Below are positions 48,824-57,292 of a stretch of DNA of 64,000 nt, piece by piece (position 1 is the stretch's first letter; the number at the start of each line of letters is the position of its first letter). The stretch comes from Streptomyces chumphonensis. GTDB lineage: Bacteria > Actinomycetota > Actinomycetes > Streptomycetales > Streptomycetaceae. The stretch covers positions 1-64,000 of the forward strand of contig NZ_JACXYU010000014.1 in NCBI RefSeq assembly GCF_014779715.1, read 5' to 3'. Under the pieces are notes generated by a model. The model did no database searches and was not told the origin of the DNA. It saw nothing but the letters and a program-made list of their open reading frames with translations. Both the position numbers and the translations under genes were made by a program.

Positions 48824-49161
48824 GTGATCGCTACTCCTGATCGGGGACGGTCCGACGTTGGGCGGGGGGATTGTTTCATGTTCTGAACGCACGGCCGCGT
48901 GCCCGTCCGCATGCTGCGCCCGCCGTGCCCGGGGCGCCGCGGCGCCCGGGAAGGCGTCGCGCCGGGGGCGCGGCGGGGTCGCGCACCGCACGTGCGGGGG
49001 CGCGCGGTGCGCGCGTATCGTCGAGGCGGACGCAGGTCACAACGGGCCGGAAGCGGGTACGCGTCCTGCGGGAAGGGTCCGGGCGGGCCTGCCGCGCGGC
49101 CGCTTCCCCCTTCTCGCACGGACGTCCTCGCACCGCACCGTAGACCCAGGGGAGCTGACGG
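48824..49161. other. pfkA-pta divergent regulatory region
   Basis: 338 bp without a supported gene. Near pfkA there is a low-GC patch, GATTGTTTCATGTTCTGAAC (about 48867-48886), likely its promoter. GCGCACCGC (48981-48989) and GCGGTGCGC (49004-49012) form a 9-bp hairpin in the middle. Near pta, CCGTAGAC lies about 25 bp before the GTG and could be a -10. The ribosome site of pta is AGGGGAG. Confidence 0.4.
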
Positions 49162-51345
49162 GTGAACCGCAGTGTGTACATCACCGGTATCGGCCGGGGC
49201 GACGGCCGACAGGTCGTCGAGCTGGGGGTGATGGAGCTGCTGACCCGGCAGGTCGGCAGGATCGGCGTGTACCGGCCGCTCACCCACGACGGCCCCGATC
49301 CGATGCTGGACCTGCTGCGCAGCCGCTACCGGCTGAGTCAGCCGCAGGGGGCGATGACCGGCCTCGGGTACGACGAGGCCGCCGCCCTCCAGGCCGACCG
49401 GGGCACCGACGAGCTGATCTCCCGCCTGGTCGACCGCCACCACGAGATCGCGGCCGACTACGACGCCGTCCTCGTCCTCGGCACCGACTTCGCCGACACG
49501 AACCTCCCCGCCGAGCTGTCGCTGAACGCCCGGCTGGCGAACGAGCTGGGCGCGCCCGTGCTGCCGGTCGTCGCCGGACTGGACCGCGGCGCGGACTCGG
49601 TGGTCGCCGAGGTGCGCAACGCCCACCACGCCTACGCCTCGCTGGGCTGCGAGGTGCTGGCCATGATCGCCAACCGCGTCCGCAACGGGCACGCCGCCGA
49701 GGCCGCCCGCTGGCTGGGCCGGCACCTGCCCGAGCCGGTCTTCGTCATCCCCGAGGAGCCCGCGCTCTCCGCCCCGACCGTCCGGCAGGTCGTCGACGCC
49801 CTGGACGCGCGGGTGATGCTCGGCGACGTGACGGGGCTGGCCCGCGACTGCCGGGACTTCGTCTTCGGTGGTGCGATGCTGCCGGCGTTCCTGCCCGCCC
49901 TCACCGAGGGCTGCATGGTGATCACCCCAGGCGACCGGGCGGACCTCGTCGTCGGGGCGCTGGCCGCGCACTCGGCGGGCGCGCCGCCCATCGCGGGCGT
50001 CCTGCTCACCCTGGACGAGCACCCGGGCAAGGAGACGCTGGCGCTGGCCGAGCGGCTCGCCCCCGGCACCCCCGTGCTCGCGGTGCCCGGCGGCTCCTTC
50101 CCGACCGCCGTGGAGCTGTTCTCGCTGGAGGGCAAGCTGAACGCGGCCAGCCCGCGCAAGGTGGAGGTGGCGCTCGGGCTCTTCGAGTCGCACGTCGACA
50201 CCCGGCAGCTCACCGACCGGCTCGCCGTCGTCCGCAGCGACCGCGTGACGCCGATGATGTTCGAGCACGAGCTGGTCGAGCGCTCCCGCACGGCCCGTCG
50301 CCACATCGTCCTGCCGGAGGGGACCGAGGAGCGGGTGCTGCGCGCGGCGGAGGTCCTCGTGCGCCGCAACGTCTGCGACCTGACGCTGCTCGGCGACGAG
50401 ACGGCGATCCGCCGGCGCGCCGCGGAGCTCGGCGTCGAGCTGCGCCTCCCGGGCACGGACGAGGCCGAGTGGGGCGGCGAGGGTGCGGCCGCCACCGTCC
50501 GCGTCGTGGACCCGGAGACCTCGCCGCTGCGGGAGCGGTTCGCCGACACCTACGCCCGGCTGCGCGCCCACCGGGGCGTGACGTGCGAGCTGGCCTACGA
50601 CATCGTCGCCGACGTCTCCTACTTCGGGACGCTCATGGTGCAGGAGGGCCTCGTCGACGGCATGGTCTCGGGCGCGGCGCACTCGACGGCGGCGACGATC
50701 CGGCCCGCGTTCGAGATCATCCGGACCAAGCCGGACGCCTCGATCGTCTCGTCGGTGTTCTTCATGTGCCTGGCCGACCGGGTCCTGGTCTACGGGGACT
50801 GCGCCGTGAACCCGGACCCGGACGCCGAGCAGCTCGCGGACATCGCGATCCAGTCGGCGGCGACGGCGGCCCGGTTCGGGGTGGAGCCGCGCATCGCGAT
50901 GCTGTCGTACTCCACGGGCAGCTCCGGTTCGGGCGCGGACGTGGACAAGGTGCGGCAGGCCACCGAGCTGGTGCGGGGTCGGCGTCCCGACCTGCTGGTG
51001 GAGGGGCCGATCCAGTACGACGCGGCCGTCGAGCCCTCCGTCGCGGCGACGAAGCTGCCGGACTCCCCGGTGGCCGGGCGGGCCACCGTCCTGATCTTCC
51101 CGGACCTCAACACCGGCAACAACACCTACAAGGCCGTGCAGCGGTCGGCCGGGGCCGTGGCCGTGGGGCCGGTGCTCCAGGGCCTGCGCAAGCCGGTGAA
51201 CGACCTCTCCCGCGGCGCGCTGGTGCAGGACATCGTGAACACGGTCGCGATCACCGCCATCCAGGCCCAGCAGCGCGGAGCCGCACCACCGGACCCGGCG
51301 TCGGCCACCGCCGACGCACCCTCGCAAGGGAGCACCCCCGCATGA
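49162..51345 (+). CDS. pta: phosphate acetyltransferase, long form
   Basis: 727 residues from a GTG with AGGGGAG upstream. It converts acetyl-CoA and phosphate to acetyl phosphate. The N-terminal third is the dethiobiotin-synthetase-like P-loop domain (VYITGIGRGDGRQVVELGVM), but the loop lacks the usual GK[ST]. A DRTGG domain follows around residues 215-330. The C-terminal PTA_PTB domain has RRHIVLPEGTEERVLRAAE, SGAAHSTAATIRPA, MLSYSTGSSGSGAD and FPDLNTGNNTYKAVQR. The stop overlaps ackA by 4 nt. Confidence 0.95.
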   Translation: MNRSVYITGIGRGDGRQVVELGVMELLTRQVGRIGVYRPLTHDGPDPMLDLLRSRYRLSQPQGAMTGLGYDEAAALQADRGTDELISRLVDRHHEIAADYDAVLVLGTDFADTNLPAELSLNARLANELGAPVLPVVAGLDRGADSVVAEVRNAHHAYASLGCEVLAMIANRVRNGHAAEAARWLGRHLPEPVFVIPEEPALSAPTVRQVVDALDARVMLGDVTGLARDCRDFVFGGAMLPAFLPALTEGCMVITPGDRADLVVGALAAHSAGAPPIAGVLLTLDEHPGKETLALAERLAPGTPVLAVPGGSFPTAVELFSLEGKLNAASPRKVEVALGLFESHVDTRQLTDRLAVVRSDRVTPMMFEHELVERSRTARRHIVLPEGTEERVLRAAEVLVRRNVCDLTLLGDETAIRRRAAELGVELRLPGTDEAEWGGEGAAATVRVVDPETSPLRERFADTYARLRAHRGVTCELAYDIVADVSYFGTLMVQEGLVDGMVSGAAHSTAATIRPAFEIIRTKPDASIVSSVFFMCLADRVLVYGDCAVNPDPDAEQLADIAIQSAATAARFGVEPRIAMLSYSTGSSGSGADVDKVRQATELVRGRRPDLLVEGPIQYDAAVEPSVAATKLPDSPVAGRATVLIFPDLNTGNNTYKAVQRSAGAVAVGPVLQGLRKPVNDLSRGALVQDIVNTVAITAIQAQQRGAAPPDPASATADAPSQGSTPA

Positions 51346-52550
51346 CCGCCCGCCACGTCCTCGTCCTCAACTGCGGTTCCTCCTCGGTGAAGTACCAGCT
51401 GCTGGACATGGCCGACCACACCCGGCTCGCCGTGGGCCTGGTGGAGCGGATCGGGGAGGCCGCGCCCCGGCTGACGCACACCCCGGCCGACGGCGCGCGG
51501 CGCGAACGCGCCCTGGCGGCGCCGGACCACGAGAGCGCGCTGAAGGCCCTGGCCGCCGAGCTGGCGGCGGACGGCCTCGGCTTCGACTCCCCGCACCTCG
51601 CCGCCGTCGGGCACCGGGTGGTGCACGGCGGGCGCGCCTTCACCCGTCCCACGGTGGTCGACGACGCCGTGCTCGCGGAGATCGAACGGCTGGTGCCGGT
51701 GGCGCCGCTGCACAACCCGGCCAACCTCGGCGGCATCCGCGTCGCGCGGGCGATGAACCCCGGCCTGCCGCAGGTCGCCGTCTTCGACACCGCCTTCCAC
51801 ACGACGATGCCCGAGCACGCCGCCCGGTACGCGATCGACGTGGCGACGGCCGACGCGCACCGCATCCGCCGCTACGGCTTCCACGGCACCTCGCACGCCT
51901 ACGTCTCGCGGCGCACCGCCGAGCTGCTGGGCAAGGAGCCCTCCGAGGTCAACGTGATCGTGCTGCACCTGGGCAACGGCGCCTCGGCGTCCGCCGTCGC
52001 GGGCGGGCGGTGCGTGGAGACCTCCATGGGGCTCACGCCCCTGGAGGGGCTGGTCATGGGCACCCGTTCCGGGGACATCGACCCGGGGGTCGTCTTCCAC
52101 CTCGCCCGGGTGGCGGGCCTGAGCGTCGACGAGGCGGACACCCTGCTCAACCGGCGCAGCGGGCTCGTCGGCCTGTGCGGGGACAACGACATGCGGGAGA
52201 TCGTCCGCCGGATGGACGAAGGGGACGACGCGGCGCGGTTGGCGTTCGCGATCTACACGCACCGGCTGCGGAAGTACCTCGGCGCCTACACGGCGGTGCT
52301 GGGGCACGTCGACGCCGTGGCCTTCACGGCGGGGGTCGGGGAGAACTCGGCCCCGGTGCGGCGGGCCGCCGTGGCGGGCCTGGAGGTGCTGGGCCTGGCG
52401 GTGGACGAGGAGCTGAACGTCGAGCGGGCGTCCACGGCGCGGCTCATCTCGCCGCAGTACGCTCGGGTCGCGGTCGCGGTGGTCCCCACCGACGAGGAAC
52501 TGGAGATCGCCACGCAGACGTATGCCCTGGTCACAGCCGCGAACGGGTGA
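51342..52550 (+). CDS. ackA: acetate kinase
   Basis: 402 residues from an ATG overlapping the pta stop; the open frame to 48858 is out-of-frame read-through of pta and was discarded. It makes ATP and acetate from acetyl phosphate. ASKHA-fold signatures are VLNCGSSSVKYQL, VAVFDTAFHTTMP with the catalytic Asp, RYGFHGTSHAYVS, VLHLGNGASASAV and MGTRSGDIDPGV. The length is normal. It forms the coupled Pta-AckA overflow or salvage pathway, with pyk directly downstream. Confidence 0.96.
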   Translation: MTARHVLVLNCGSSSVKYQLLDMADHTRLAVGLVERIGEAAPRLTHTPADGARRERALAAPDHESALKALAAELAADGLGFDSPHLAAVGHRVVHGGRAFTRPTVVDDAVLAEIERLVPVAPLHNPANLGGIRVARAMNPGLPQVAVFDTAFHTTMPEHAARYAIDVATADAHRIRRYGFHGTSHAYVSRRTAELLGKEPSEVNVIVLHLGNGASASAVAGGRCVETSMGLTPLEGLVMGTRSGDIDPGVVFHLARVAGLSVDEADTLLNRRSGLVGLCGDNDMREIVRRMDEGDDAARLAFAIYTHRLRKYLGAYTAVLGHVDAVAFTAGVGENSAPVRRAAVAGLEVLGLAVDEELNVERASTARLISPQYARVAVAVVPTDEELEIATQTYALVTAANG

Positions 52551-52604
52551 GCCAGATCACCCCCAGTACGTTTGGCTTCTAAACAAAACGATAGGATCGC
52601 ACGC

Positions 52605-54029
52605 ATGCGCCGTTCCAAAATCGTCTGCACCCTGGGCCCCGCCGTCGACTCCTTCGATCAGCTGAAGACGCTGATCGAGGCCGGTATGAACGTGGCCCGC
52701 TTCAACATGAGCCATGGCACCCAGCGGGAGCACGAGGAGCGGTACGCCCGACTCCGCAAGGCCTGCGAGGAGACCGGCCGCGCGGTGGGCGTGCTCGCCG
52801 ACCTCCAGGGCCCGAAGATCCGGCTGGGCACCTTCGCCGAGGGGCCCGTCGAGCTCGTCCGGGGCGAGGAGTTCACGATCACCGTGGAGGACGTCCCCGG
52901 TGACCGGACCATCTGCGGGACCACCTACAAGGGCCTGAACGCCGACGTCTCCAAGGGCGACCCGATCCTCATCAACGACGGCAACGTCGCGCTGCAGGTG
53001 ACCGAGGTCGACGGGCCGCGCGTCCACACCATCGTCATCGAGGGCGGCGTCGTCTCCGACCACAAGGGCATCAACCTGCCCGGCGCGGCGGTCAACGTGC
53101 CCGCGCTGAGCGAGAAGGACGTCGACGACCTCAGGTTCGCGCTGCGGATGGGCTGCGACATGGTCGCCCTGTCCTTCGTCCGGGACGCGAAGGACGTCCG
53201 CGACGTGCACCGCGTCATGGACGAGGTCGGCCGCCGCGTGCCGGTCATCGCGAAGGTGGAGAAGCCGCAGGCCGTCGAGAACATGGAGGAGGTCGTCCTC
53301 TCCTTCGACGGCGTCATGGTGGCCCGTGGCGACCTGGCGGTGGAGTACCCGCTGGAGAAGGTCCCGATGGTGCAGAAGCGCCTGGTGGAGCTGTGCCGGC
53401 GCAACGCCAAGCCGGTGATCGTGGCGACGCAGATGATGGAGTCGATGATCACCAACTCGCGGCCGACGCGCGCCGAGGCGTCCGACGTCGCGAACGCGAT
53501 CCTCGACGGCGCCGACGCGGTGATGCTGTCGGCCGAGTCCTCCGTCGGCCAGTATCCGATCGAGACCGTCAAGACGATGTCGAAGATCGTCATCGCGGCC
53601 GAGCAGGAGCTGCTCTCCAAGGGCCTCCAGCCGCTCGTGCCGGGCAAGAAGCCGCGCACCCAGGGCGGGTCGGTGGCCCGCGCCGCCGCCGAGATGGCCG
53701 ACTTCCTGGGCGCGAAGGCCCTGGTGGCGTTCACCAAGTCCGGGGACACCGCCCGCCGGCTCTCCCGGTACCGGGCCGAGCAGCCGATCCTCGCCTTCAC
53801 CGAGGAGCCGGGCACGCGCAACCAGCTCACCCTCAGCTGGGGCGTGGAGACGTTCGTCGTCCCGCACGCGGAGAACACCGACGCGATGGTGGACCTCGTC
53901 GACCGGGAGCTCCTCAAGCTCAAGCGCTACAACGAGGGCGACGTCATGATCATGACGGCGGGCACCCCGCCGGGCGTCGTCGGCACGACCAACATGGTGC
54001 GCGTCCTGCACCTCGGCCACGACAGCTGA
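52605..54029 (+). CDS. pyk: pyruvate kinase
   Basis: 474 residues from the ATG at 52605 (MRRSKIVCTLGPAVDS). It makes pyruvate and ATP from phosphoenolpyruvate. Signatures are NVARFNMSHGTQREH, VIAKVEKPQAVENMEEV with the catalytic Lys, MVARGDLAVEYPLEKVP, and ATQMMESMITNSRPTRAE. The C-terminal allosteric domain is present. AT-rich AAACAAAACGATAGGATCGC just upstream could include its own promoter, although it sits only 54 bp after ackA. A double hairpin follows. Confidence 0.96.
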   Translation: MRRSKIVCTLGPAVDSFDQLKTLIEAGMNVARFNMSHGTQREHEERYARLRKACEETGRAVGVLADLQGPKIRLGTFAEGPVELVRGEEFTITVEDVPGDRTICGTTYKGLNADVSKGDPILINDGNVALQVTEVDGPRVHTIVIEGGVVSDHKGINLPGAAVNVPALSEKDVDDLRFALRMGCDMVALSFVRDAKDVRDVHRVMDEVGRRVPVIAKVEKPQAVENMEEVVLSFDGVMVARGDLAVEYPLEKVPMVQKRLVELCRRNAKPVIVATQMMESMITNSRPTRAEASDVANAILDGADAVMLSAESSVGQYPIETVKTMSKIVIAAEQELLSKGLQPLVPGKKPRTQGGSVARAAAEMADFLGAKALVAFTKSGDTARRLSRYRAEQPILAFTEEPGTRNQLTLSWGVETFVVPHAENTDAMVDLVDRELLKLKRYNEGDVMIMTAGTPPGVVGTTNMVRVLHLGHDS

Positions 54030-54033
54030 ACCA

Positions 54034-54091
54034 CCTCGTGCGGGCGCACCGCACGAGGAGCACCGAAGGGCCCGGGTCGCGGGCCCTTCGG
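54034..54091 (+). terminator. tandem hairpin terminator after pyk
   Basis: Two hairpins: CCTCGTGCGG (54034-54043)/CCGCACGAGG (54049-54058) with a 5-nt loop, and CCGAAGGGCCCG (54063-54074)/CGGGCCCTTCGG (54080-54091), also with a 5-nt loop. They separate pyk from the convergent DUF6230 operon and can act in both directions. Confidence 0.88.
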
Positions 54092-54098
54092 CATGTCC

Positions 54099-55394
54099 TC
54101 AGTCGTGGTACTGGTTCATGCCGGGGATCGTCAGCGTGCCGCCGAACTGCCCGGCCTGCTTGACGTTGACGTCGGTGAAGACGGCGTAGGGCACGTTCAG
54201 CGGAGGCGGCGTGTCCGGGCTGAACGTCACGGGGATCAGCCCGAAGAGGTTGCCCTTCAGCTCCTCGGTGTACATGGTCACCGTGCCGTTCCGGATGGTG
54301 GACGTCGAGCCGCGCTCCGCCTCGACGTGGGTCGTCCCGCCGAGCGCGCCGGTGACCCGCTGGTGCAGGTCGCCGATGTCCACGGACTCGCTCGTGAACT
54401 TCAGGACCTTCTTGATCGCACCGCCGGCCGTCCTGACCTCCACGATGCCGTGGTAGTCGAGCTCCCTGAGCACGAGCTTCGAGGACTCCAGCAGCCACGG
54501 CTCGTCCGGCAGCAGCGGAAGGCCGGGCTCCAGCTCGGCGTCGGCCAGCGCCTCGGGGTCGTGCGTGGGGCAGGGGAAGGGTTCCTTGCCCCCGGGCGCC
54601 GGTGACTCCTGACCGGCCTCGACGGCCCCGGCGGCGTCCTCGGCCCCCTCCGACTCCTCGTCCGGCGACGCCTCGGGGAGCTCCTCGACGTCGGCCCCCG
54701 CCTTCTCGGCCGCGTCGCGGATCTCCCGCTCGGCCCGCTCCGCCGCCTCCTCCTCGGCGGCGGAGCCGGGCTTCCCGGCCGGCTCGGGAGCGCTCTCGGC
54801 GGGCTCCTCCTGCGACGGCGTGCCGTCTTCCGGGGACGACGTCCCGGGCTCGGCGTCGGCGCGCTCCGCGGTGGCCCGCTCCGGTTCCTCGCCGAGGCCG
54901 AAGAGGTCCTTCAGCGCGTCCCCCACCCCGAGGGGGTCCCAGGGGTTGTCGGGCTCGGGCTCGGCCGGCTTCTCCGGCTCCGGCTCGGCCGGCCGTTCGG
55001 GCTCGGGTGCGGCGGGTTCCTCCGGCCGCGACGGCTCCTCGGGCTCGGGTGCTTCGGGCTCCTGCGGCGTGTCGGTGGCGTCGTCCCGCTCGGGCTCGGG
55101 CCCGGTGCCGGGCTCCTGGTCGGCGGGCTCCTCCTGCGGCGGTGTGCCGTCCTTCTCCTCCGCGGGGTCCTCGGGCTGGGTGACGCAGGGCCCCGGAGCG
55201 AAGGGGTTGCCCGGCTCGTCGGCCAGCGCGATCTTGGGCGTCAGCCCCATGCCGAACAGCAGTGCGCTCGGCATGGCCGCCAGCGCGATCGCCCGGCCGG
55301 CGGGGGCCTGCACCTTCGTCAGGAGCGATCTGCGGGGGGCGGCGTGCCGGGGGCCGGTGCTGCCCCCGCGCGCGGGTGTGTCGTCACGCTGCAC
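54099..55394 (-). CDS. Pro/Glu-rich exported protein of the DUF6230/DUF6114 operon
   Basis: 431 residues from a GTG that overlaps the DUF6114 gene by 11 nt. A signal or anchor helix spans about 32-58 (AIALAAMPSALLFGMGLTPK). Residues about 60-190 are a low-complexity Pro/Glu wall-spanning stretch of EPE/PEEP/PEPEKP repeats. An Ala/Glu-rich helical part follows to about 245. The C-terminal 150 residues look globular, with ESVDIGDLHQRVTGALGG and VKQAGQFGGTLTIPGMNQYH. The layout suggests a cell-envelope protein that reaches through peptidoglycan. The function is unknown. Confidence 0.7.
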   Translation of the reverse strand: MQRDDTPARGGSTGPRHAAPRRSLLTKVQAPAGRAIALAAMPSALLFGMGLTPKIALADEPGNPFAPGPCVTQPEDPAEEKDGTPPQEEPADQEPGTGPEPERDDATDTPQEPEAPEPEEPSRPEEPAAPEPERPAEPEPEKPAEPEPDNPWDPLGVGDALKDLFGLGEEPERATAERADAEPGTSSPEDGTPSQEEPAESAPEPAGKPGSAAEEEAAERAEREIRDAAEKAGADVEELPEASPDEESEGAEDAAGAVEAGQESPAPGGKEPFPCPTHDPEALADAELEPGLPLLPDEPWLLESSKLVLRELDYHGIVEVRTAGGAIKKVLKFTSESVDIGDLHQRVTGALGGTTHVEAERGSTSTIRNGTVTMYTEELKGNLFGLIPVTFSPDTPPPLNVPYAVFTDVNVKQAGQFGGTLTIPGMNQYHD

Positions 55395-55971
55395 TGGGCT
55401 TCCCCCCGGTCGTCTCTGGCGTGGCGGCCGGCGCCCCGGGCTCGTCCCCCTCGCGGGCGCCGGGCACGGTCACGGCGTCGGCGGCGGGGGCCGCGGCCGG
55501 GGGCACGTCGTCCTCGGCCGCGGTGCCCCGTTCGTCGTCCGGCTCGTCCGGCGCGCCCGGCTGGTCCGGCTCGTCCGGGTCGTAGGGGGCCCAGGAGATC
55601 GACAGCGCACCGCCGACGAGCGAGAGGAGGAAGCCCATGAAGAAGCCGCCGAGGTTCGACACGGGTATGGAGATCAGGGCGAGCAGGATCGCGGCGATGC
55701 CCGCGAAGACCCGGACCACCGACTGGAACCACATCGTCAGGCCCAGGGTGACCAGGAGGACGCCGATGATCAGCGAACCGGCCCCGGCGGTGGTGGCCAT
55801 CGTCAGCGTCAGATGGCCGAGCTTGAGGTTGGCGTAGGGGAAGTAGGCGATGGGCAGACCGCCCAGCAGGGTCAGCAGCCCGGCCCAGAACGGCCGGCTG
55901 CGCCGCCAGGCGCGGAACCGCAGCCGCCAGTCGGTGAATCGGCCGCGGGGACCTGGAGACTCGGCGCTCAT
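55384..55971 (-). CDS. DUF6114 membrane protein
   Basis: 195 residues. Four helices are visible: about 28-46 (PFWAGLLTLLGGLPIAYFPY), 56-78, 82-98 and 102-125 (NLGGFFMGFLLSLVGGALS). An acidic Pro-rich C-terminal tail (DPDEPDQPGAPDEPDDE) follows. This matches the actinobacterial DUF6114 family, usually encoded with DUF6230. The tail's acidic-Pro bias resembles the next protein's wall-spanning region. It overlaps that gene by 11 nt, suggesting equal stoichiometry. No enzyme motif is seen. Confidence 0.8.
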   Translation of the reverse strand: MSAESPGPRGRFTDWRLRFRAWRRSRPFWAGLLTLLGGLPIAYFPYANLKLGHLTLTMATTAGAGSLIIGVLLVTLGLTMWFQSVVRVFAGIAAILLALISIPVSNLGGFFMGFLLSLVGGALSISWAPYDPDEPDQPGAPDEPDDERGTAAEDDVPPAAAPAADAVTVPGAREGDEPGAPAATPETTGGKPSAA

Positions 55972-56069
55972 GGAAAACAGCTCCCTGGAACCGGCAATGC
56001 CGTGGAGAACGGTGGTGAGAGGGGTGACGCGGGCGGGGGCGGGCCGCCCCCGCCCGCGTCAGGCGGTGC

Positions 56070-56708
56070 TCAGTAACACTCCTTGACGCCCTTGTGCAGG
56101 CGCAGGCTCAGGTTGCTGAGGTTGAACGTGCCGGCGGTGGTCGCCCACGCGCGCTGCTCCACGTTGGTCAGCACGGCCTCCTCGGCCTGCTGCGCGAAGC
56201 CGTACGGGTTGACGTTCTTCTCGGTCCCCGGCTGGATGCCCGGGCCCTTGTCCGCGTCCTTCGCCGCCACACCGATGTCGATGTTGGTGAAGGTCGCGTC
56301 GGCGTCGAGGTCGGCGACGTCCAGGTAGAGGTTCTTGGCCGTCACCGGGGTGTCACCGGTGCCCGCCGTCAGGTTGAGGCTGACCGAGCCGATGAACGGC
56401 ACGTCCGGCGTCACCACGGACTGGCACATGTTGGTGATGGTCGCGCTTCTGAACCCGGAGACGGCGACCGGGTGGTGCGCCTCCTTGCCCTTGAGGTCGT
56501 ACCCGTTGGTGTAACTGCCGTACTGGACGAAGTCTTTGCCGACCAGCTTGTCGGCGGAGACCTTGAACGACTGGCCGGAGACGCTGAACGACGCGGCGAG
56601 CGCGCCCTGCGCCAGGCCGATACCGACGGCGGCCGTCGCGGCCAGACTGGGCACCATCACGACGGCGAACCGCTTCCATCTGGTCCCGCCACGAACTTGG
56701 GACTTCAT
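56070..56708 (-). CDS. DUF6230 secreted protein
   Basis: 212 residues from the ATG at 56708, set by AGGAGG 6 nt upstream. A long basic signal peptide (RGGTRWKRFAVVMVPSLAAT onward) ends near ALA-AS at about residue 39. The mature part is beta-rich: SVSGQSFKVSADKLVGKDFV, TITNMCQSVV, KNLYLDVADLDADATF. Its last residue but one is Cys (KECY), and another Cys lies in NMCQSV, so one disulfide is possible. It is the first gene of the operon, 98 bp before DUF6114. The family function is unknown; a polymeric surface layer or spore-associated role is speculation. Confidence 0.82.
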   Translation of the reverse strand: MKSQVRGGTRWKRFAVVMVPSLAATAAVGIGLAQGALAASFSVSGQSFKVSADKLVGKDFVQYGSYTNGYDLKGKEAHHPVAVSGFRSATITNMCQSVVTPDVPFIGSVSLNLTAGTGDTPVTAKNLYLDVADLDADATFTNIDIGVAAKDADKGPGIQPGTEKNVNPYGFAQQAEEAVLTNVEQRAWATTAGTFNLSNLSLRLHKGVKECY

Positions 56709-57292
56709 GACTTTCCTCCTTCTCGGACGTACATCCCTCGCCGGGCGCCCGCCGGGCGGGGATGGGAGAAGTGCTACGTCCTCGGGAAGAAGCACCGCCG
56801 ACGACGACGCGTCACCCGCGTCGGGCCGACGGCGGTCACCCCCCGAGCGACAACCACTGCCCGTGCTGGCGCACGGGCCGCGGGACAGGCTCCGCCGTCG
56901 GCGAAGACCCCCCTGTCCACACTCCACCGGGGCATGGGGCTCCCCGGTCGCTCGGTGGGGACTTTCGTCGTCCCTGGGCGCCGGCCGGCTGCCGGGCCAC
57001 GACGACGAACCGAGCGTGGCGATCGTCGTTCATGGACGGGGGGCGGCACAAGAGGTGCATTACCTGCGAGTAACGGCAGGATGACGACCGCGCGCCGGAC
57101 GCGCGCCGTCCGACACCGTGGGTAGTCGCCGCTCTGGGGTGTTATGACACGAAATGGCGACCCCCTTGCGGACCAAGGGAAGCCGCCGACTTACCGGAAG
57201 TAACAGCGGCCGCGTTGGCCAAGATTTGGCAAAGCGCGGCCGCTGTTTGTCGCTATGTCAATAGGTGGTGACGCTCCGGCCCGGCAGAGCTC
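56709..57292. other. long leader/promoter region of DUF6230 operon
   Basis: 584 bp without a supported gene. It must hold the DUF6230 operon promoter. Structural elements include TTAC-N6-GTAA (57060-57073), CCCTTG-N5-CAAGGG (57163-57179), TTAC-N5-GTAA (57191-57203) and the thioredoxin-gene terminator at 57202-57247. The stretch from 56760 to 57050 is GC-rich with no convincing frame. A long 5' leader or an unannotated small RNA is possible. Confidence 0.45.
57202..57247 (-). terminator. 13-bp-stem hairpin after thioredoxin-TPR gene
   Basis: AACAGCGGCCGCG (57202-57214) and CGCGGCCGCTGTT (57235-57247) form a perfect 13-bp stem. The 20-nt loop contains TTGGCCAA. It lies 46 bp past the stop of the minus-strand thioredoxin-like gene. 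Confidence 0.7.

Noticed and set aside
48858..51341. Plus-strand extension of the ackA frame over pta
   Set aside because: pta is unmistakable in another frame; the acetate kinase N-terminus starts at the 51342 ATG.
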